A stretch of DNA of 64,000 nt from Gordonia sp. ABSL11-1 (GCF_030315685.1 NZ_JASXSI010000014.1:1-64000); one strand, 5' to 3'; shown: positions 28,499 to 37,900, counted from the first letter of the stretch. Notes: a model not told the origin generated them from the letters alone. Numbers and translations: made by a program.

Positions 28499-31045
28499 TC
28501 ACTCAGTTATGATCTCAGTTGCGATCGGAACCTGGAGTTGAGTCGCAATCGGTGTGTACAGGTCGACGGACTGTTCGCGGGTCCTGAGCGACAGGATCAA
28601 CGAGTAGCGCACCGGCATATCGATCCGGTCCTGCCGCTTGTTGTTCTTCCACCAGCCACCAGCCGGGTACACAGCGACTGAATTGCATTGTGCCAATTCA
28701 CTTCCCGTGCCATGCCACTCGTCCTGATGCAGTGATCCGAGGAGGCGCTGACGCTCGCCGAGGAGCCACCTCTCAGAGGTTGTTCCCGCTCCTGCTCGAC
28801 CGGCTTCTTGAGCTTGAGCGCTGCGGTTGATTCGAGCAACGAACTGCTGGCCGCTCTCCAACGCTCCCTGCAAGTCGAACCGAAGCGAGTGAGACGGATA
28901 GGCGTACCGCTGCCGCCATCCGCGTCGCGATGCTGACGGCTCGATGAAGTACGACAGTGTGATCCGAAGCCGAACCGCTGCAGACCCGATATCTTCGAGG
29001 GCCTCAGTTGGCCATGGGAGCGTGTGCAGCCGGAATCGGCGCATTGTGTAATTGCTGCCATCGAACGGTACGAACTGGTCCTGGGTGACGAGCGTAACCG
29101 CCCGTCGCGATGAGTTGAGGACGGAGGTTACGGTCGGGGCACCCCACCCGTAGCGACGCAGCTGCTCGATCCGAGCGGTTTTGGGCTGATTGGCCTGGAC
29201 GTTGCGGGCCATCGCCGGTGTCCATTCGGCCTCGTGCGTAAGTAGGCCGCGGATCGTCTCCGGCCAGTAGTCGGGGTACCTCGCCATTGCGAGCGCAGCC
29301 AAACGTGCGGCCTGCGCGGTTGCGGCGCTCGTGGCGTTCGCTGAGGTCAGGGCGATGTCATTTGCGTTCCCCGTCGACCGAAGTGAAAGGCCCGGGAGTT
29401 TGGTTTCGAACATCTGGCCGCCGTCGGTGAGGACATTGCCGCCCTCCATGCAGATGTCCGGCTTGATCGGTGCGATGCGGTGGCGGAACCTCATCGATGT
29501 ACGGCTGTGGGGCGACAGGCCGCCAGCCTCTCCCAATACTGACCATCCCGCGTACTGCGGATGTTGGGGCGTTTCGGTCAGGTTGGTAAAGGCACCAACC
29601 GTTAGTGCGTTCCATGCTTGGGCGGGATCTTCGATCGCGGCAAGGTCGGAGTGGTCGGCATAGTCCTTCGTGTAGGTGTCGACGTTGCCTGCAGCTACGA
29701 CGATGAGGCGTGCATTGCCGGGGTCGGGCTCCGAGATGAGCCGGAATCGATTGCCGTCCCTTGTGGTTTCGGTGCCAACTGCAAGGGCATCGACTGCAGC
29801 TGACCACAAGGTCGGGTCGCCGGGGTTGTCGGGCCGTGTGCTCAGCGTGAGGGCGAATACGCGGCGGCGTTGAGCGGTAATTTCGGGGAGTGCCACTGCC
29901 TGGACCGTGGCGCTTCCGTAGTCCAGGGGATCGATCGGGGCTTCGCGTGGACCGGGCTTCATTCGCACGGACTCGAGGCGATGGCGGAGCTGTACAGGCT
30001 CGCGGCTGTGCAGCGCCGCGTCCAGGTTATCGCCGTACAGGGCAAGGCCAGCCATCGACGTGCCGTGACCCTGGGGGTCCGAGTCTGCTCCCGAAGCGCC
30101 GATTATGGTGTGCAGGTCCTCGGGAGCGAGGGACGATGCGATCAGCACGTGGCTGCGCAGCACGCCTGTGTCGAGGTGACAAACCGCTGGTGCGCTATCG
30201 TCGGCCGTGCTCAAGCGTTCGACCAGGTCCTGGACGTATTCGTCCTGTTCAGGAGCGGGTAGGTCTTCGATCGTCTCGATGAATTCCGGCTTTCGGATCT
30301 CCGCCAGCGGCACGACTGTGAACGGCAGCGGTTCGAGTTGGTTCCAGGTGGCCTCGACCCACACTACGAAGCGGTCACGTAACTGGATCGACCGAGGCAG
30401 CATTCGAAGCTCGTAGGCACTCACGAACCCATTGATGGCTTGGAAGTCACCGCTCGAAGTGTCGAGCCAAAGCTCCCACCAGTGCTGCCCGTGCACCGGG
30501 GGTTCGCCGTCAGACGTCCACAGATCGGCGAGGATGGCTTTGCGGATTCGTGAGATGTTGGCGACGAGGTCTTGATTTGGCGGCTGCCCAGCCTTGGTGC
30601 TGCCACTGAGGTAGTCCTCGAACAGCTTCATGAACGCTGCGCGGTCCTCGTCGGCCACCCACACGGTTGCCCGCTCCGGGGTGTCCTTTGTCGCTGGCCT
30701 CACTGAAAGTAGCAGCCAGCGAGGCCTTTTCGGAGTCCTTGTGTGGGTAGTCATCCGGTTGAGAGAGTCAAGCTTCAGCGGGTACGACGCATTCTCGCCT
30801 TCGAGAACGAGGATCGTTCCTTGCGACTCGAGTTCATCGTCGGAAAGCTCGAAGTTGTCGCGGTCGCTATCGAGTTCATCGAATGCGTCAGTCAGGTCTT
30901 GCTTGCGGGCAGCGCCGTGCAAGTCCCGATTTACGCTCCGGCGCTTGAATCCGCCACCTCCACCGCCGGAGTAGCGATCGAAGCTCTCAGCTGTGGTGTA
31001 TCCCTGAACGTAGAGGTGGTCGAGCGGCTGGTCCTGTTCAGCCAA
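28499..31045 (-). CDS. Subtilisin-like serine protease, IetS-like
   Basis: 848 residues. The S8 peptidase domain spans about residues 285-600 with catalytic D292 (CHLDTGV), H327 (QGHGTSMAG), oxyanion N454 (AAGN) and S573 (ATSAATA). A roughly 280-residue N-terminal region with an acidic, Asp/Glu-rich segment and a C-terminal beta-rich region surround it. No signal peptide, so it acts inside the cell. Its start overlaps the AAA+ ATPase gene by eight bases, the arrangement of the IetAS pair (ATPase plus subtilase) reported as an anti-phage and plasmid-stability module. Activation by the ATPase partner upon infection is inferred. Confidence 0.85.
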   Translation of the reverse strand: MAEQDQPLDHLYVQGYTTAESFDRYSGGGGGGFKRRSVNRDLHGAARKQDLTDAFDELDSDRDNFELSDDELESQGTILVLEGENASYPLKLDSLNRMTTHTRTPKRPRWLLLSVRPATKDTPERATVWVADEDRAAFMKLFEDYLSGSTKAGQPPNQDLVANISRIRKAILADLWTSDGEPPVHGQHWWELWLDTSSGDFQAINGFVSAYELRMLPRSIQLRDRFVVWVEATWNQLEPLPFTVVPLAEIRKPEFIETIEDLPAPEQDEYVQDLVERLSTADDSAPAVCHLDTGVLRSHVLIASSLAPEDLHTIIGASGADSDPQGHGTSMAGLALYGDNLDAALHSREPVQLRHRLESVRMKPGPREAPIDPLDYGSATVQAVALPEITAQRRRVFALTLSTRPDNPGDPTLWSAAVDALAVGTETTRDGNRFRLISEPDPGNARLIVVAAGNVDTYTKDYADHSDLAAIEDPAQAWNALTVGAFTNLTETPQHPQYAGWSVLGEAGGLSPHSRTSMRFRHRIAPIKPDICMEGGNVLTDGGQMFETKLPGLSLRSTGNANDIALTSANATSAATAQAARLAALAMARYPDYWPETIRGLLTHEAEWTPAMARNVQANQPKTARIEQLRRYGWGAPTVTSVLNSSRRAVTLVTQDQFVPFDGSNYTMRRFRLHTLPWPTEALEDIGSAAVRLRITLSYFIEPSASRRGWRQRYAYPSHSLRFDLQGALESGQQFVARINRSAQAQEAGRAGAGTTSERWLLGERQRLLGSLHQDEWHGTGSELAQCNSVAVYPAGGWWKNNKRQDRIDMPVRYSLILSLRTREQSVDLYTPIATQLQVPIATEIITE

Positions 31046-32006
31046 TGGTGGCCGATCGCCGAGCAGTGAGTGCCGCGATGAGATCGTCGCGCTCCACCAT
31101 CGTCTCGCCTCGCATCAGGACCGATTTGGCCGCAGACTCTGCGGCTTTCACCAAGTCTGCGTGACTAAGCCCCTCTGTGTAGTCGCCGAGCTTCGTTAGA
31201 CTGCCCTTCTGGACCAGGGAGCCGAGCCGGGCTCGCATCACCGCTGTGGCTTGTCGAGCGTCCGGGAGGGTGTAGTCCAGGACCGCGTCGAAGCGCCGAA
31301 AGAGCGCCTTGTCGAGGATGGAGCGGTGGTTTGTGGCCGCGATTACGATCGATTCGGGACTCGAGTTCTCGAGGAATACGAGAAAAGAGTTCAGGATTCG
31401 GCGAGCCTCGCCGACGTCGTTTCCCGAGCGGTCGGCGCCTAGCGCGTCGAACTCATCGAACAGGTAGACGCCCCGCTCCGCCGCGACGGAGTCGAATACG
31501 ATGCGTAGCTTCGCTGCGGTCTCCCCCATGAACTTGCTGAGCAGACCATCGAGACGAACGGTAAACATCGGCAGCGACAGCTCAGTGGCAAGGACCGATG
31601 CGGTCATCGTCTTCCCGGTTCCTGGCGGACCTACAAGGAGTAAACGATGCGCGGGTGCGAACCCATGTTCAAGCAGGTTCTTTCGCTGACGCTGCTCAGC
31701 GAGCAGTTGCTTGATCTGTGCAGTTCGCTCTGGTGGAGCTACCAGCTCACGAAGGCGAACCTGAGGGTGTGACACCTCCACCAGTTCGGCCAACTCGCCA
31801 CGAACTCGCGGAAGCGAGGTGACGTTTGAGAGGGGCGCGCGTTCACGGGACGCGTCTACAGCTTCCTTGATGTTGGTGGCAAGGACGTGGTGCCCCTGTC
31901 GTGCTTCGCGTGCAGCGATCTGCAGTGCGACGGAGTAGAAGGCTGCGTCGTCGCCTGCCGCGTGATTGCGGACCATCGCGGTGATGTGCTCGCCTAGGCC
32001 AGCCAT
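31038..32006 (-). CDS. AAA+ ATPase, IetA-like
   Basis: 322 residues from ATG 32006, chosen for the AGGAGGGAGG just upstream; the longer frame to 32144 lacks conservation. Walker A GPPGTGKT (126-133), Walker B YLFDEFDAL (181-189), sensor 1 AATNH and arginine-finger candidates in RRFD. The N-terminal part (about residues 1-60) resembles a small helical substrate-binding domain. Spastin/FtsH-like AAA core. Paired and translationally coupled with the subtilase downstream, matching IetA of IetAS. It probably senses or restrains, then licenses, the protease. Confidence 0.85.
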   Translation of the reverse strand: MAGLGEHITAMVRNHAAGDDAAFYSVALQIAAREARQGHHVLATNIKEAVDASRERAPLSNVTSLPRVRGELAELVEVSHPQVRLRELVAPPERTAQIKQLLAEQRQRKNLLEHGFAPAHRLLLVGPPGTGKTMTASVLATELSLPMFTVRLDGLLSKFMGETAAKLRIVFDSVAAERGVYLFDEFDALGADRSGNDVGEARRILNSFLVFLENSSPESIVIAATNHRSILDKALFRRFDAVLDYTLPDARQATAVMRARLGSLVQKGSLTKLGDYTEGLSHADLVKAAESAAKSVLMRGETMVERDDLIAALTARRSATIG

Positions 32007-32194
32007 GACGCCTCCCTCCTGGCGGAATCTGCCTGCGTAGATCGTACGGTCTTGCGCGGTGCGCGATACTGATACCTCGCCGAACCGCTGCTTCGGGCAG
32101 TGAGCCTGACAATTGGGGTATCCGTCGCGTCGATCGAAGGGCACACCGACATGAGGAGCGCCAGTTGGAGGTGGGCACGATACTTGCTCCCCCT

Positions 32195-33371
32195 CTAGCT
32201 CTCCTCGAGCACAGGTTCTGGTGACTCTCCAAACAGGCGGCGCCAGAGCGCTCCGACCTCGTCGGCGAACTGGATGTCGGCGCGGACCTCGACGGCGCCG
32301 TCGACCACGTACAGCACACCTGACGACTGGCCTGCCGGAATGACCCGCGGGAACTGGTCGAGCATCTGCTGCTGAACGTGTTGGATCACCTGAGACATCT
32401 GAGGAGAGTTCATCAGGTGGCTGGACATCATGGAGCCGTAACCACCCAGCTGGCCGAGCTGCGACATCTGGGAGCCGAATCCGAACCCCAGCGGGAGCCC
32501 TGGGTACATCGACTGCGCCTGCTGCCCAATGGCGTCGAGACCTCCGCTCAGACTCTCAGATAGAGCATCGCGCATGAGTTCGCGCAGTGAGATGTTCCCT
32601 TTGGCGGGTCGACACCGATCCGGCGCGCGGAGACCATCTTCCTCCACGGCGTACACATCGACGTCGAGGTCGGTGATTGGGCCGGAGGTGCCATTGTTCA
32701 CCTTCACGGCCCAGAGGTTCGTCCCGATCGGCACCGCTTCGATCGACACGGTCACTGCGCGGATGCGGCCGCCGCTGTTGCCCGCTTCCGCAGGCGCCCC
32801 GTAATTGACATTGGTGATGATGTCTCGGCCAGCGTTGACGTTGCGCTGGGCCGAGGTGAAGGACTGCGCGGGAGCAGACGAAACGTCTACCGCTCCCGCG
32901 CCCGTGGAGGGTGGGGCGGCTCCTGAGCGGCGCGAGCCGACACCCCACCAATCCGCACCGAGCCATCCGCGGTGATGTCCTCGGCAATCACGCCGCTACC
33001 GCCATCGACGGAGACGTTGACGACTTCGATGTCGCCGCCGACCGAGGCACGACTCAGGGCAACACCGACCGCGCGGGGAGACTCGGCTCCTGCTGTTCGA
33101 CCGTCTCCAGGAGCATCTGCGCCAGCTCTAGCAGTTCCGTATCCTCGCTGGCGCCTGCCGCAGCGAGCTTCTTCGCCAGCAGCGCGCGGCGCAGTTCCTC
33201 GTCGGGTTCCGCCTCAAGACCGCTGATCTCAGCGCTCACGGAGACGTACTTGTTTGTGATCCAGTTCCGCAGCGCTGTGTAGGCGTCGCTGATCACCTTC
33301 TTGGTCGTGTCGCGCGCACCCTCGGATGCTCCGATCGCGACTGCCGCGGCGACCATCGTGACGGGTTCCAT
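32195..33371 (-). pseudogene. Unknown conflict-system gene, split by two frameshifts
   Basis: Begins at ATG 33371 with an excellent AGGAGGT. The first 105 codons give a helical domain (MEPVTMVAAAVAIGASEG..., EPDEELRRALLAKKL). The frame breaks at the 4-base run 33075-33078, continues in another frame through VGGDIEVVNVSVDG and VRIGGV, breaks again at the run 32943-32946, and continues through RNVNAGRDIITNVNYG into an Ig-like C-terminal part (TVSIEAVPIGTNLW, DVDVYAVEEDG) with a Met/Gly/Gln-rich insert. Adding one base at each run gives an uninterrupted 392-residue protein. Helical head, repetitive beta 'NAGRDI' section and beta-sandwich tail recall actinobacterial effector-associated proteins; no function can be assigned. 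It lies just upstream of ietA on the same strand. Confidence 0.65.
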
Positions 33372-33631
33372 GTGCTACCTCCTGGCTCTGGCCGAACTCA
33401 AGGGACTGACCTGGAATCTAGCCCGTGCTACCGACATTCTCTGGTGCTCAGTCGGATCGACATCTTGGCGGAGGTGCGCGTCTGACAGACACGTATTCGT
33501 TCAGACGATTAGGGAGCGCCCGGGCCAAATGGAGATCCAGTAAGCCTCTCGTCGTAGGCACATAGAGTGCATGGCTTCGCAAACAGAGATTGCGGTTGGG
33601 TGGCGCAGGACGGCGCGGCTTTACAGTGTCA

Positions 33632-34357
33632 TTATTGCTGGCCAACAAGGCGAGCTTCGGCCCGGTCGAGTGCACGCATAAGAAGGCTCGCCGTCGCAAG
33701 CATCTCCATCGCCTCCTGCTCGCCGGTGTGGAGCTTCGGGCCATGTCCGCGTGGGTTGCGGAGCGCCTGGGCTCCCCCCATAAACAGGAACTTGAAGCCC
33801 TCGCGTTCGTCCGCCTTCTGGCTTGCGTCTGAGCTGTGAGAAGTGACGTCGAGCGCCGGACTCTGCTCATTGAAAACCGACGTCATCAAACGCTTGCCTA
33901 TATCAGGGTGTCCGGTTAGCGACTTGACCCGATCTTCGATTGCCTTGAAGGCGTCGAACACGGCATTGTCGTAGTGTCGGCTGGCGACTTGAGAGCCGCT
34001 TGCTGTCGAGATCAGTGGATGCAGCCCAGGGAGGCTAACTGGGGTCGGCTGACGTAGCGCGGCCTTCCCTGAGACCACGTCGTACTTCGCGCCAGTGTGA
34101 TCGAGCCTGCCACCACCGCCAAACGGAGATAGGAGTACTTGCACTTCTCTTAGTCGCATCGTTTTGGTCTTGCCGTTCGGCAGCGTATCCGTCACCTCGT
34201 CGCCATCCTCGACGTCGGCATCGACAGCGAACGTGATGCCGTGTTCGTGGCCGAGGTCCTGCCCCTGGATGTCGAACTCGGTCACTGTGCCGTCATCTTC
34301 GATGCGGCGTAGGTTCATAGTCTTGCCCTTGATGCCGTGCGGAAGCATGTCCAGCAT
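33632..34357 (-). CDS. TIGR02391/Ymh-like HEPN-domain protein
   Basis: 241 residues from ATG 34357; the frame extends to TTG 34471 without a Shine-Dalgarno, so the start is uncertain. The N-terminal half has two copies of a short beta unit, DMLPHGIKGKTMNLRRIE and DTLPNGKTKTMRLREVQ. The C-terminal half reads LHPLISTAS, HYDNAVFDAFKAIEDRV, SVFNEQSPAL, GFKFLFMGGAQALRNPRGHG and a helical end, the pattern of TIGR02391 (Hypoth_Ymh). RNPRGH fits the R-x4-6-H signature of HEPN RNases (about R200 and H205). An infection-induced RNase in the island is a reasonable inference. First gene of the minus-strand defence set. Confidence 0.75.
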   Translation of the reverse strand: MLDMLPHGIKGKTMNLRRIEDDGTVTEFDIQGQDLGHEHGITFAVDADVEDGDEVTDTLPNGKTKTMRLREVQVLLSPFGGGGRLDHTGAKYDVVSGKAALRQPTPVSLPGLHPLISTASGSQVASRHYDNAVFDAFKAIEDRVKSLTGHPDIGKRLMTSVFNEQSPALDVTSHSSDASQKADEREGFKFLFMGGAQALRNPRGHGPKLHTGEQEAMEMLATASLLMRALDRAEARLVGQQ

Positions 34358-34567
34358 TCTTCCAGAGCCAGATGACACATTGCGGTACACACCGATGACT
34401 TCGCCATACGTGATCGCACCACCACTGTCCACTGATAATGACCAGCAACCGCGCGCCCAAGCCACCGACAAGGCTCAGGCCGCAGTTTTGCGCCTGGGCC
34501 TTCGTCGTCGAACGAAACCCCGTGTGCCATCGTCATGGACGACCAACGCAACGAGGGGTGGGAAACG

Positions 34568-35416
34568 ATGGCGTTCAACCGGAAGAGCTTCGAAGCGGCA
34601 TTCATGGACGTCGTGCAACGTCGGACACTGCTGCCGGCCGGGATCGAGAAGGCTGTCGCCGGACCGGGGCGAGACGTCGACGGACTGACGATCGCCATCA
34701 CGGGCGCATCGGCTGGGATCGGTCGCCGCGCGGCTGAGCAGCTCTCCGCGCGCGGCGCCCACGTCATCGCGATCGCGCGACGCGAAGACGAACTCCGTTC
34801 TCTCGCAGACGAAACCCGCTGCGACTACCGGGTGTGCGACCTCTCCGACGAATCGGCGATCGCCGCCCTCGTCGACGATCTGCGCACATGCGATGTCGAC
34901 GTGCTGGTGAACAACGCGGGCCACTCGATCCGCCGGTCCATCCTCGACTCGGCCGACCGCCTGCACGACTATCAGCGCACGATACAGCTCAACTACTTCG
35001 CCGCGGTCCAACTGACTCTCGGACTTCTGCCCGGGATGGTCGAACGCGGTCGCGGGCAGGTCGTGAATGTCTGCACCTGGGGCTTGATGGCCAACACGTT
35101 CCCGCGCTTCTCCGCCTACGCTGCGTCGAAGAACGCCCTGGCCATCTTCGGACGCAGCCTGAACGCGGAGAACCCGCACCCCGGAGTCTGTGCGACCAAC
35201 ATCTTCTATCCGCTGGTTCGCACGGAGATGATCGCGCCGACAGCCGAGTACGCCGACGTCAACGCACTGAGCGCCGACGATGCCGGCGAATGGATCGTGC
35301 GCGCCGTCACTCATCAACCGTCGGCGGTGGCGCCGGCCGCGCTACGAGCGATCCTGCCCGCGATCGACTACTTCGCACCCACGGCGGCGAACAAGGCGAT
35401 CGCATCGTTGACGTAG
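34568..35416 (+). CDS. Short-chain dehydrogenase/reductase
   Basis: 282 residues from ATG 34568, preceded by GAGGGGTGGGAAACG; ATG 34535 would add eleven residues. Rossmann cofactor loop TGASAGIG, VNNAG and active-site Y-x3-K in YAASK are present. The usual catalytic serine region reads VNVCTWG, with threonine and tryptophan where SS is normal, so the active site may be altered. NAD(P)H-dependent oxidoreductase, substrate unknown. The first gene right of the defence island, with host-like GC content. Confidence 0.88.
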   Translation: MAFNRKSFEAAFMDVVQRRTLLPAGIEKAVAGPGRDVDGLTIAITGASAGIGRRAAEQLSARGAHVIAIARREDELRSLADETRCDYRVCDLSDESAIAALVDDLRTCDVDVLVNNAGHSIRRSILDSADRLHDYQRTIQLNYFAAVQLTLGLLPGMVERGRGQVVNVCTWGLMANTFPRFSAYAASKNALAIFGRSLNAENPHPGVCATNIFYPLVRTEMIAPTAEYADVNALSADDAGEWIVRAVTHQPSAVAPAALRAILPAIDYFAPTAANKAIASLT

Positions 35417-35448
35417 ACACCCACGGGCGAGGCGGGTCGCGCCCGTGG

Positions 35449-35514
35449 TCACCAGAGGAAGCCCCAGACAGCTCTGAGGATGTTCGTGACGAGATCGTCG
35501 ATCAATGCGAACAT
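35449..35514 (-). CDS. Micropeptide P1 (21 residues)
   Basis: Start ATG 35514 is preceded by GGAGGGAGGTGCACC. The peptide reads MFALIDDLVTNILRAVWGFL plus W: an amphipathic, mostly hydrophobic helix with two acidic residues near the start. It resembles micropeptides P2 and P3 in length, strength of Shine-Dalgarno and an N-terminal hydrophobic-LID/IDD pattern. It lies 93 bases downstream of the TetR gene on the same strand and converges with the SDR end. Too short for standard gene finders; expression is unproven. Confidence 0.5.
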   Translation of the reverse strand: MFALIDDLVTNILRAVWGFLW

Positions 35515-35607
35515 GGTGCACCTCCCTCCGGTGACCTGCAACAGCTGTTTCAACTGTAATGTAGATCTCACCAGCGGTCGATTGTGTTACACCGTTTGCT
35601 CGACGCC

Positions 35608-36252
35608 TCAGCCGGCGGACACCAAGGCCGTCAGGATCAGTGCCAGCGTCTCGGTCAACTCGTCCATCGACGGTGTCGACTCGGCGGTCGCCCACTCATA
35701 GACGAACGCGTTGACCGACCCGATGAAGGCCAACGCCTGCCATGGCGCGATGCCGAGCGTCCCGTGGTCGGAGGAACCGTCGCCGAGCACGACCTCGGAC
35801 CTCTCGACGAGCGCTTCGATCAGGCTCGCCCAGCTCTCGCGTGTCTCCTGGCGATGCTTCTCGAAGTCGGCGCTGACCCCGACGGCCTCGATGAAGGCGA
35901 TCCGGATCCGGTCGCGGTCGCCGAACGACTGCACATACGCGCGGATGGCGGACCGGATGAAGTCGTCGGCCGTCGTCGGGTCGTGCCGTTCGATCGCCTC
36001 GATGACGACCCGCCGGGCACGGTTGTTGATGTCGTCGTAGACCACCCGCATCATGTGCTCTTTGTCGCGGTAGAGCTCATAGAACTGGCGGCGCGACAGC
36101 TTGCTCGCCGAGCAGATGTCTGCCACCGAACTCTGCGCGTACCCCTTGTGTGCGAATGTCATCACCGCCGCCGCCTCGAATCGCCGCCGCCGGTCCTCGC
36201 GGCGGTCCTCCAACGAGAGGCCACCATAGGAGCGGTCGGCGCGTGCGGTCAC
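35608..36252 (-). CDS. TetR-family transcriptional regulator
   Basis: 214 residues from GTG 36252; the frame upstream lies inside the lipase gene and has no TetR character. The helix-turn-helix is in FAHKGYAQSSVADICSASKL with the typical LSRRQFYELYRDKE recognition region, then a helical ligand domain. It follows the secreted lipase by 22 bases and probably controls it or the neighbouring SDR; ligands of such regulators are often acyl compounds. Confidence 0.9.
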   Translation of the reverse strand: MTARADRSYGGLSLEDRREDRRRRFEAAAVMTFAHKGYAQSSVADICSASKLSRRQFYELYRDKEHMMRVVYDDINNRARRVVIEAIERHDPTTADDFIRSAIRAYVQSFGDRDRIRIAFIEAVGVSADFEKHRQETRESWASLIEALVERSEVVLGDGSSDHGTLGIAPWQALAFIGSVNAFVYEWATAESTPSMDELTETLALILTALVSAG

Positions 36253-36274
36253 CGCCTCATCGTATGGTGTCGCG

Positions 36275-37645
36275 CTAGCGCGGCGGCGACCCGAGCGTCT
36301 TGCCGAACAGCCCGGCGAGGTCGTCGCCCACCACCGCCACGAACTCGCGCTGCGCAGCGGGATCGAGCGCCATCGATCCCTCATCCGCGGTTCGGCACCC
36401 ACGATCCACCGGCCGACCCTCGATCCTGTCCCGGAGCCACAACATCGCTCGCGGCGCTCCGGAGATCTCGGCGGTGATGTGCTCGCTGAAGTTATCGCGG
36501 GTGTAGCGGACCTGCGCACCCTTCCGGCAGTACGACGACACCATCGTCGAGACCTGCCCGACCGGGATCAACTCGTCTGGGTTCGAATTCCACACGAAGA
36601 GAGGAACATCCGGAGCGGTGCGCCCCAGTCGGGTCTCGGCGACGACCCGTCGCACTGCCGGAGCCCGCATCGGGTCGCCGGGATAGTCGATCATGCCCTT
36701 GAGATTCAGGAACGGGGCGAACAGGGTCTGATACTGCACACAGAGTGGCTGCTTCGCCACCATCAGCGCCTGGCCGAGCGGGTTCAGATGCCGGGCGAGG
36801 AAGTCGTGGAAGTATGGATACTCGCGCGAGAGCCCCATGATCGCGGCCATGATCATGCCGGCGAAGAGCTGACCGTTCCCGTTGTTCAGGACCACACCCA
36901 GGTCGGCGGGCACACCGCCTTCGGCCGCGCCGACGATGTTCAGGTCGGGTGCATAGCTACGGCGGAGTTCGGCTGCGTGGCCGGTCGCGATGGCACCACC
37001 GGAGTAGCCGTACAGCGCCATCGGCGACGAATCCGTCACGCCGAGACGGGAGAACGCCTTGGCGGCCCGCATGCCGTCGAGGGTGATCCGTCCGGCCAGG
37101 GGACCGGCCGCATACGCCGACCGTGGGCCTTGATGATCCGGGATGGACACGGCGTAGCCCTGCTGCAGGAACCCCTGCGCTATGAGGAACTCGAGCGGAA
37201 CCGTGATCTGGCCGCCGACGGTCGACAGCGAGAACTGTTGGAGCGCATACGACGGCGCGCAGTAATGGCCGAGCGAGTCCTCGGCGAGCTGAGCGGAGAC
37301 GAGTGGACGAGGTCGCGCCGACGTCCCTCGCGGTTTCAGGAGTGTGGTCACCGCGGGGATCGCGGCGCCGCGGGAATCGGTGGAGCGGAACGACACCTGC
37401 CAGGCATCGACATTCAGCGGGATCAGACCGGCATTGGCGACCGTGATCTGTCGGGCCGCGATGATCTCGCCCGGTTGCTTGGCTGCGTAGGCCGACCGTG
37501 GCGGTGCGTAGAACGCCGTATCGAACTCGGGCGGGCTGGGAAATGTCGCGCCTGGGGTCACCGTTGGCGGCGTGGGAGCTGCCCCGGCCGACGTCGCTGG
37601 CACCAGCACCACGAGAACTGCACACAATCCCACCAGCAGACGCAC
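36275..37645 (-). CDS. Secreted lipase (LIP family)
   Basis: 456 residues from GTG 37645 (GGGGAGG at good distance). Signal peptide residues 1-23 (ending AGA), then an alpha/beta-hydrolase of the secretory lipase family. Nucleophile serine in YGYSGGAIA, a fungal/actinobacterial LIP-like arrangement with YCAPSYALQQ near the oxyanion side, acid in WNSNPDELIP and histidine in NFSEHIT. Hydrolyses acylglycerols or related esters outside the cell. Forms a transcription unit with the downstream TetR gene; micropeptide P2 lies 255 bases upstream on the same strand. Confidence 0.92.
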   Translation of the reverse strand: MRLLVGLCAVLVVLVPATSAGAAPTPPTVTPGATFPSPPEFDTAFYAPPRSAYAAKQPGEIIAARQITVANAGLIPLNVDAWQVSFRSTDSRGAAIPAVTTLLKPRGTSARPRPLVSAQLAEDSLGHYCAPSYALQQFSLSTVGGQITVPLEFLIAQGFLQQGYAVSIPDHQGPRSAYAAGPLAGRITLDGMRAAKAFSRLGVTDSSPMALYGYSGGAIATGHAAELRRSYAPDLNIVGAAEGGVPADLGVVLNNGNGQLFAGMIMAAIMGLSREYPYFHDFLARHLNPLGQALMVAKQPLCVQYQTLFAPFLNLKGMIDYPGDPMRAPAVRRVVAETRLGRTAPDVPLFVWNSNPDELIPVGQVSTMVSSYCRKGAQVRYTRDNFSEHITAEISGAPRAMLWLRDRIEGRPVDRGCRTADEGSMALDPAAQREFVAVVGDDLAGLFGKTLGSPPR

Positions 37646-37900
37646 GTCGAACCTCCCCAGAGTGAAACGTCGATGTTTCAGATGCAGAGGAAGCTACACC
37701 GCTGTGTGCTGGGCCACAAGAGCCGCAGTGGCCCTGAACGTGCGAAACGCTCGGCCTCACCGCGATTGCTTCTGGCCGCCCGGGGAGCGCGGCGCAACTG
37801 TCAGAGTTGAGAGGGGTTTGACAACTCTGACAAAACGTAAACAGTCGAGGTGAGGACCGAGCGGTCACATCAGAATGCGGCGCTCAGACGCGCCGATTGA

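Larger units (their letters stand above)
20277..34530. other. Putative tRNA-Leu-associated defence island
   Basis: From the 3' end of tRNA-Leu to the SDR gene at 34568 every recognisable gene is of defence or conflict type: type I restriction-modification, a Sll1717-like ATPase, an IetAS-like ATPase/protease pair, an unassigned fragmented gene and a HEPN-like protein. Parts (second half of hsdS, the ATPase at 27-28.4 kb) are visibly AT-richer than the flanks. No integrase and no second copy of the tRNA 3' end were found, so the right boundary and the mechanism of arrival are inferred. Confidence 0.6.

Noticed and set aside
32556-32987. Independent 143-codon gene on the minus strand
   Set aside because: It is the wrong frame of the fragmented gene at 32195-33371; the coding signal lies in the other frames.
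34430-34535. Right attachment site of a tRNA-Leu-integrated element
   Set aside because: I searched for a copy of the tRNA 3' end (GGTTCAAGTCCC and CCCTTCGCCCA) near the island's right edge and elsewhere and saw none.
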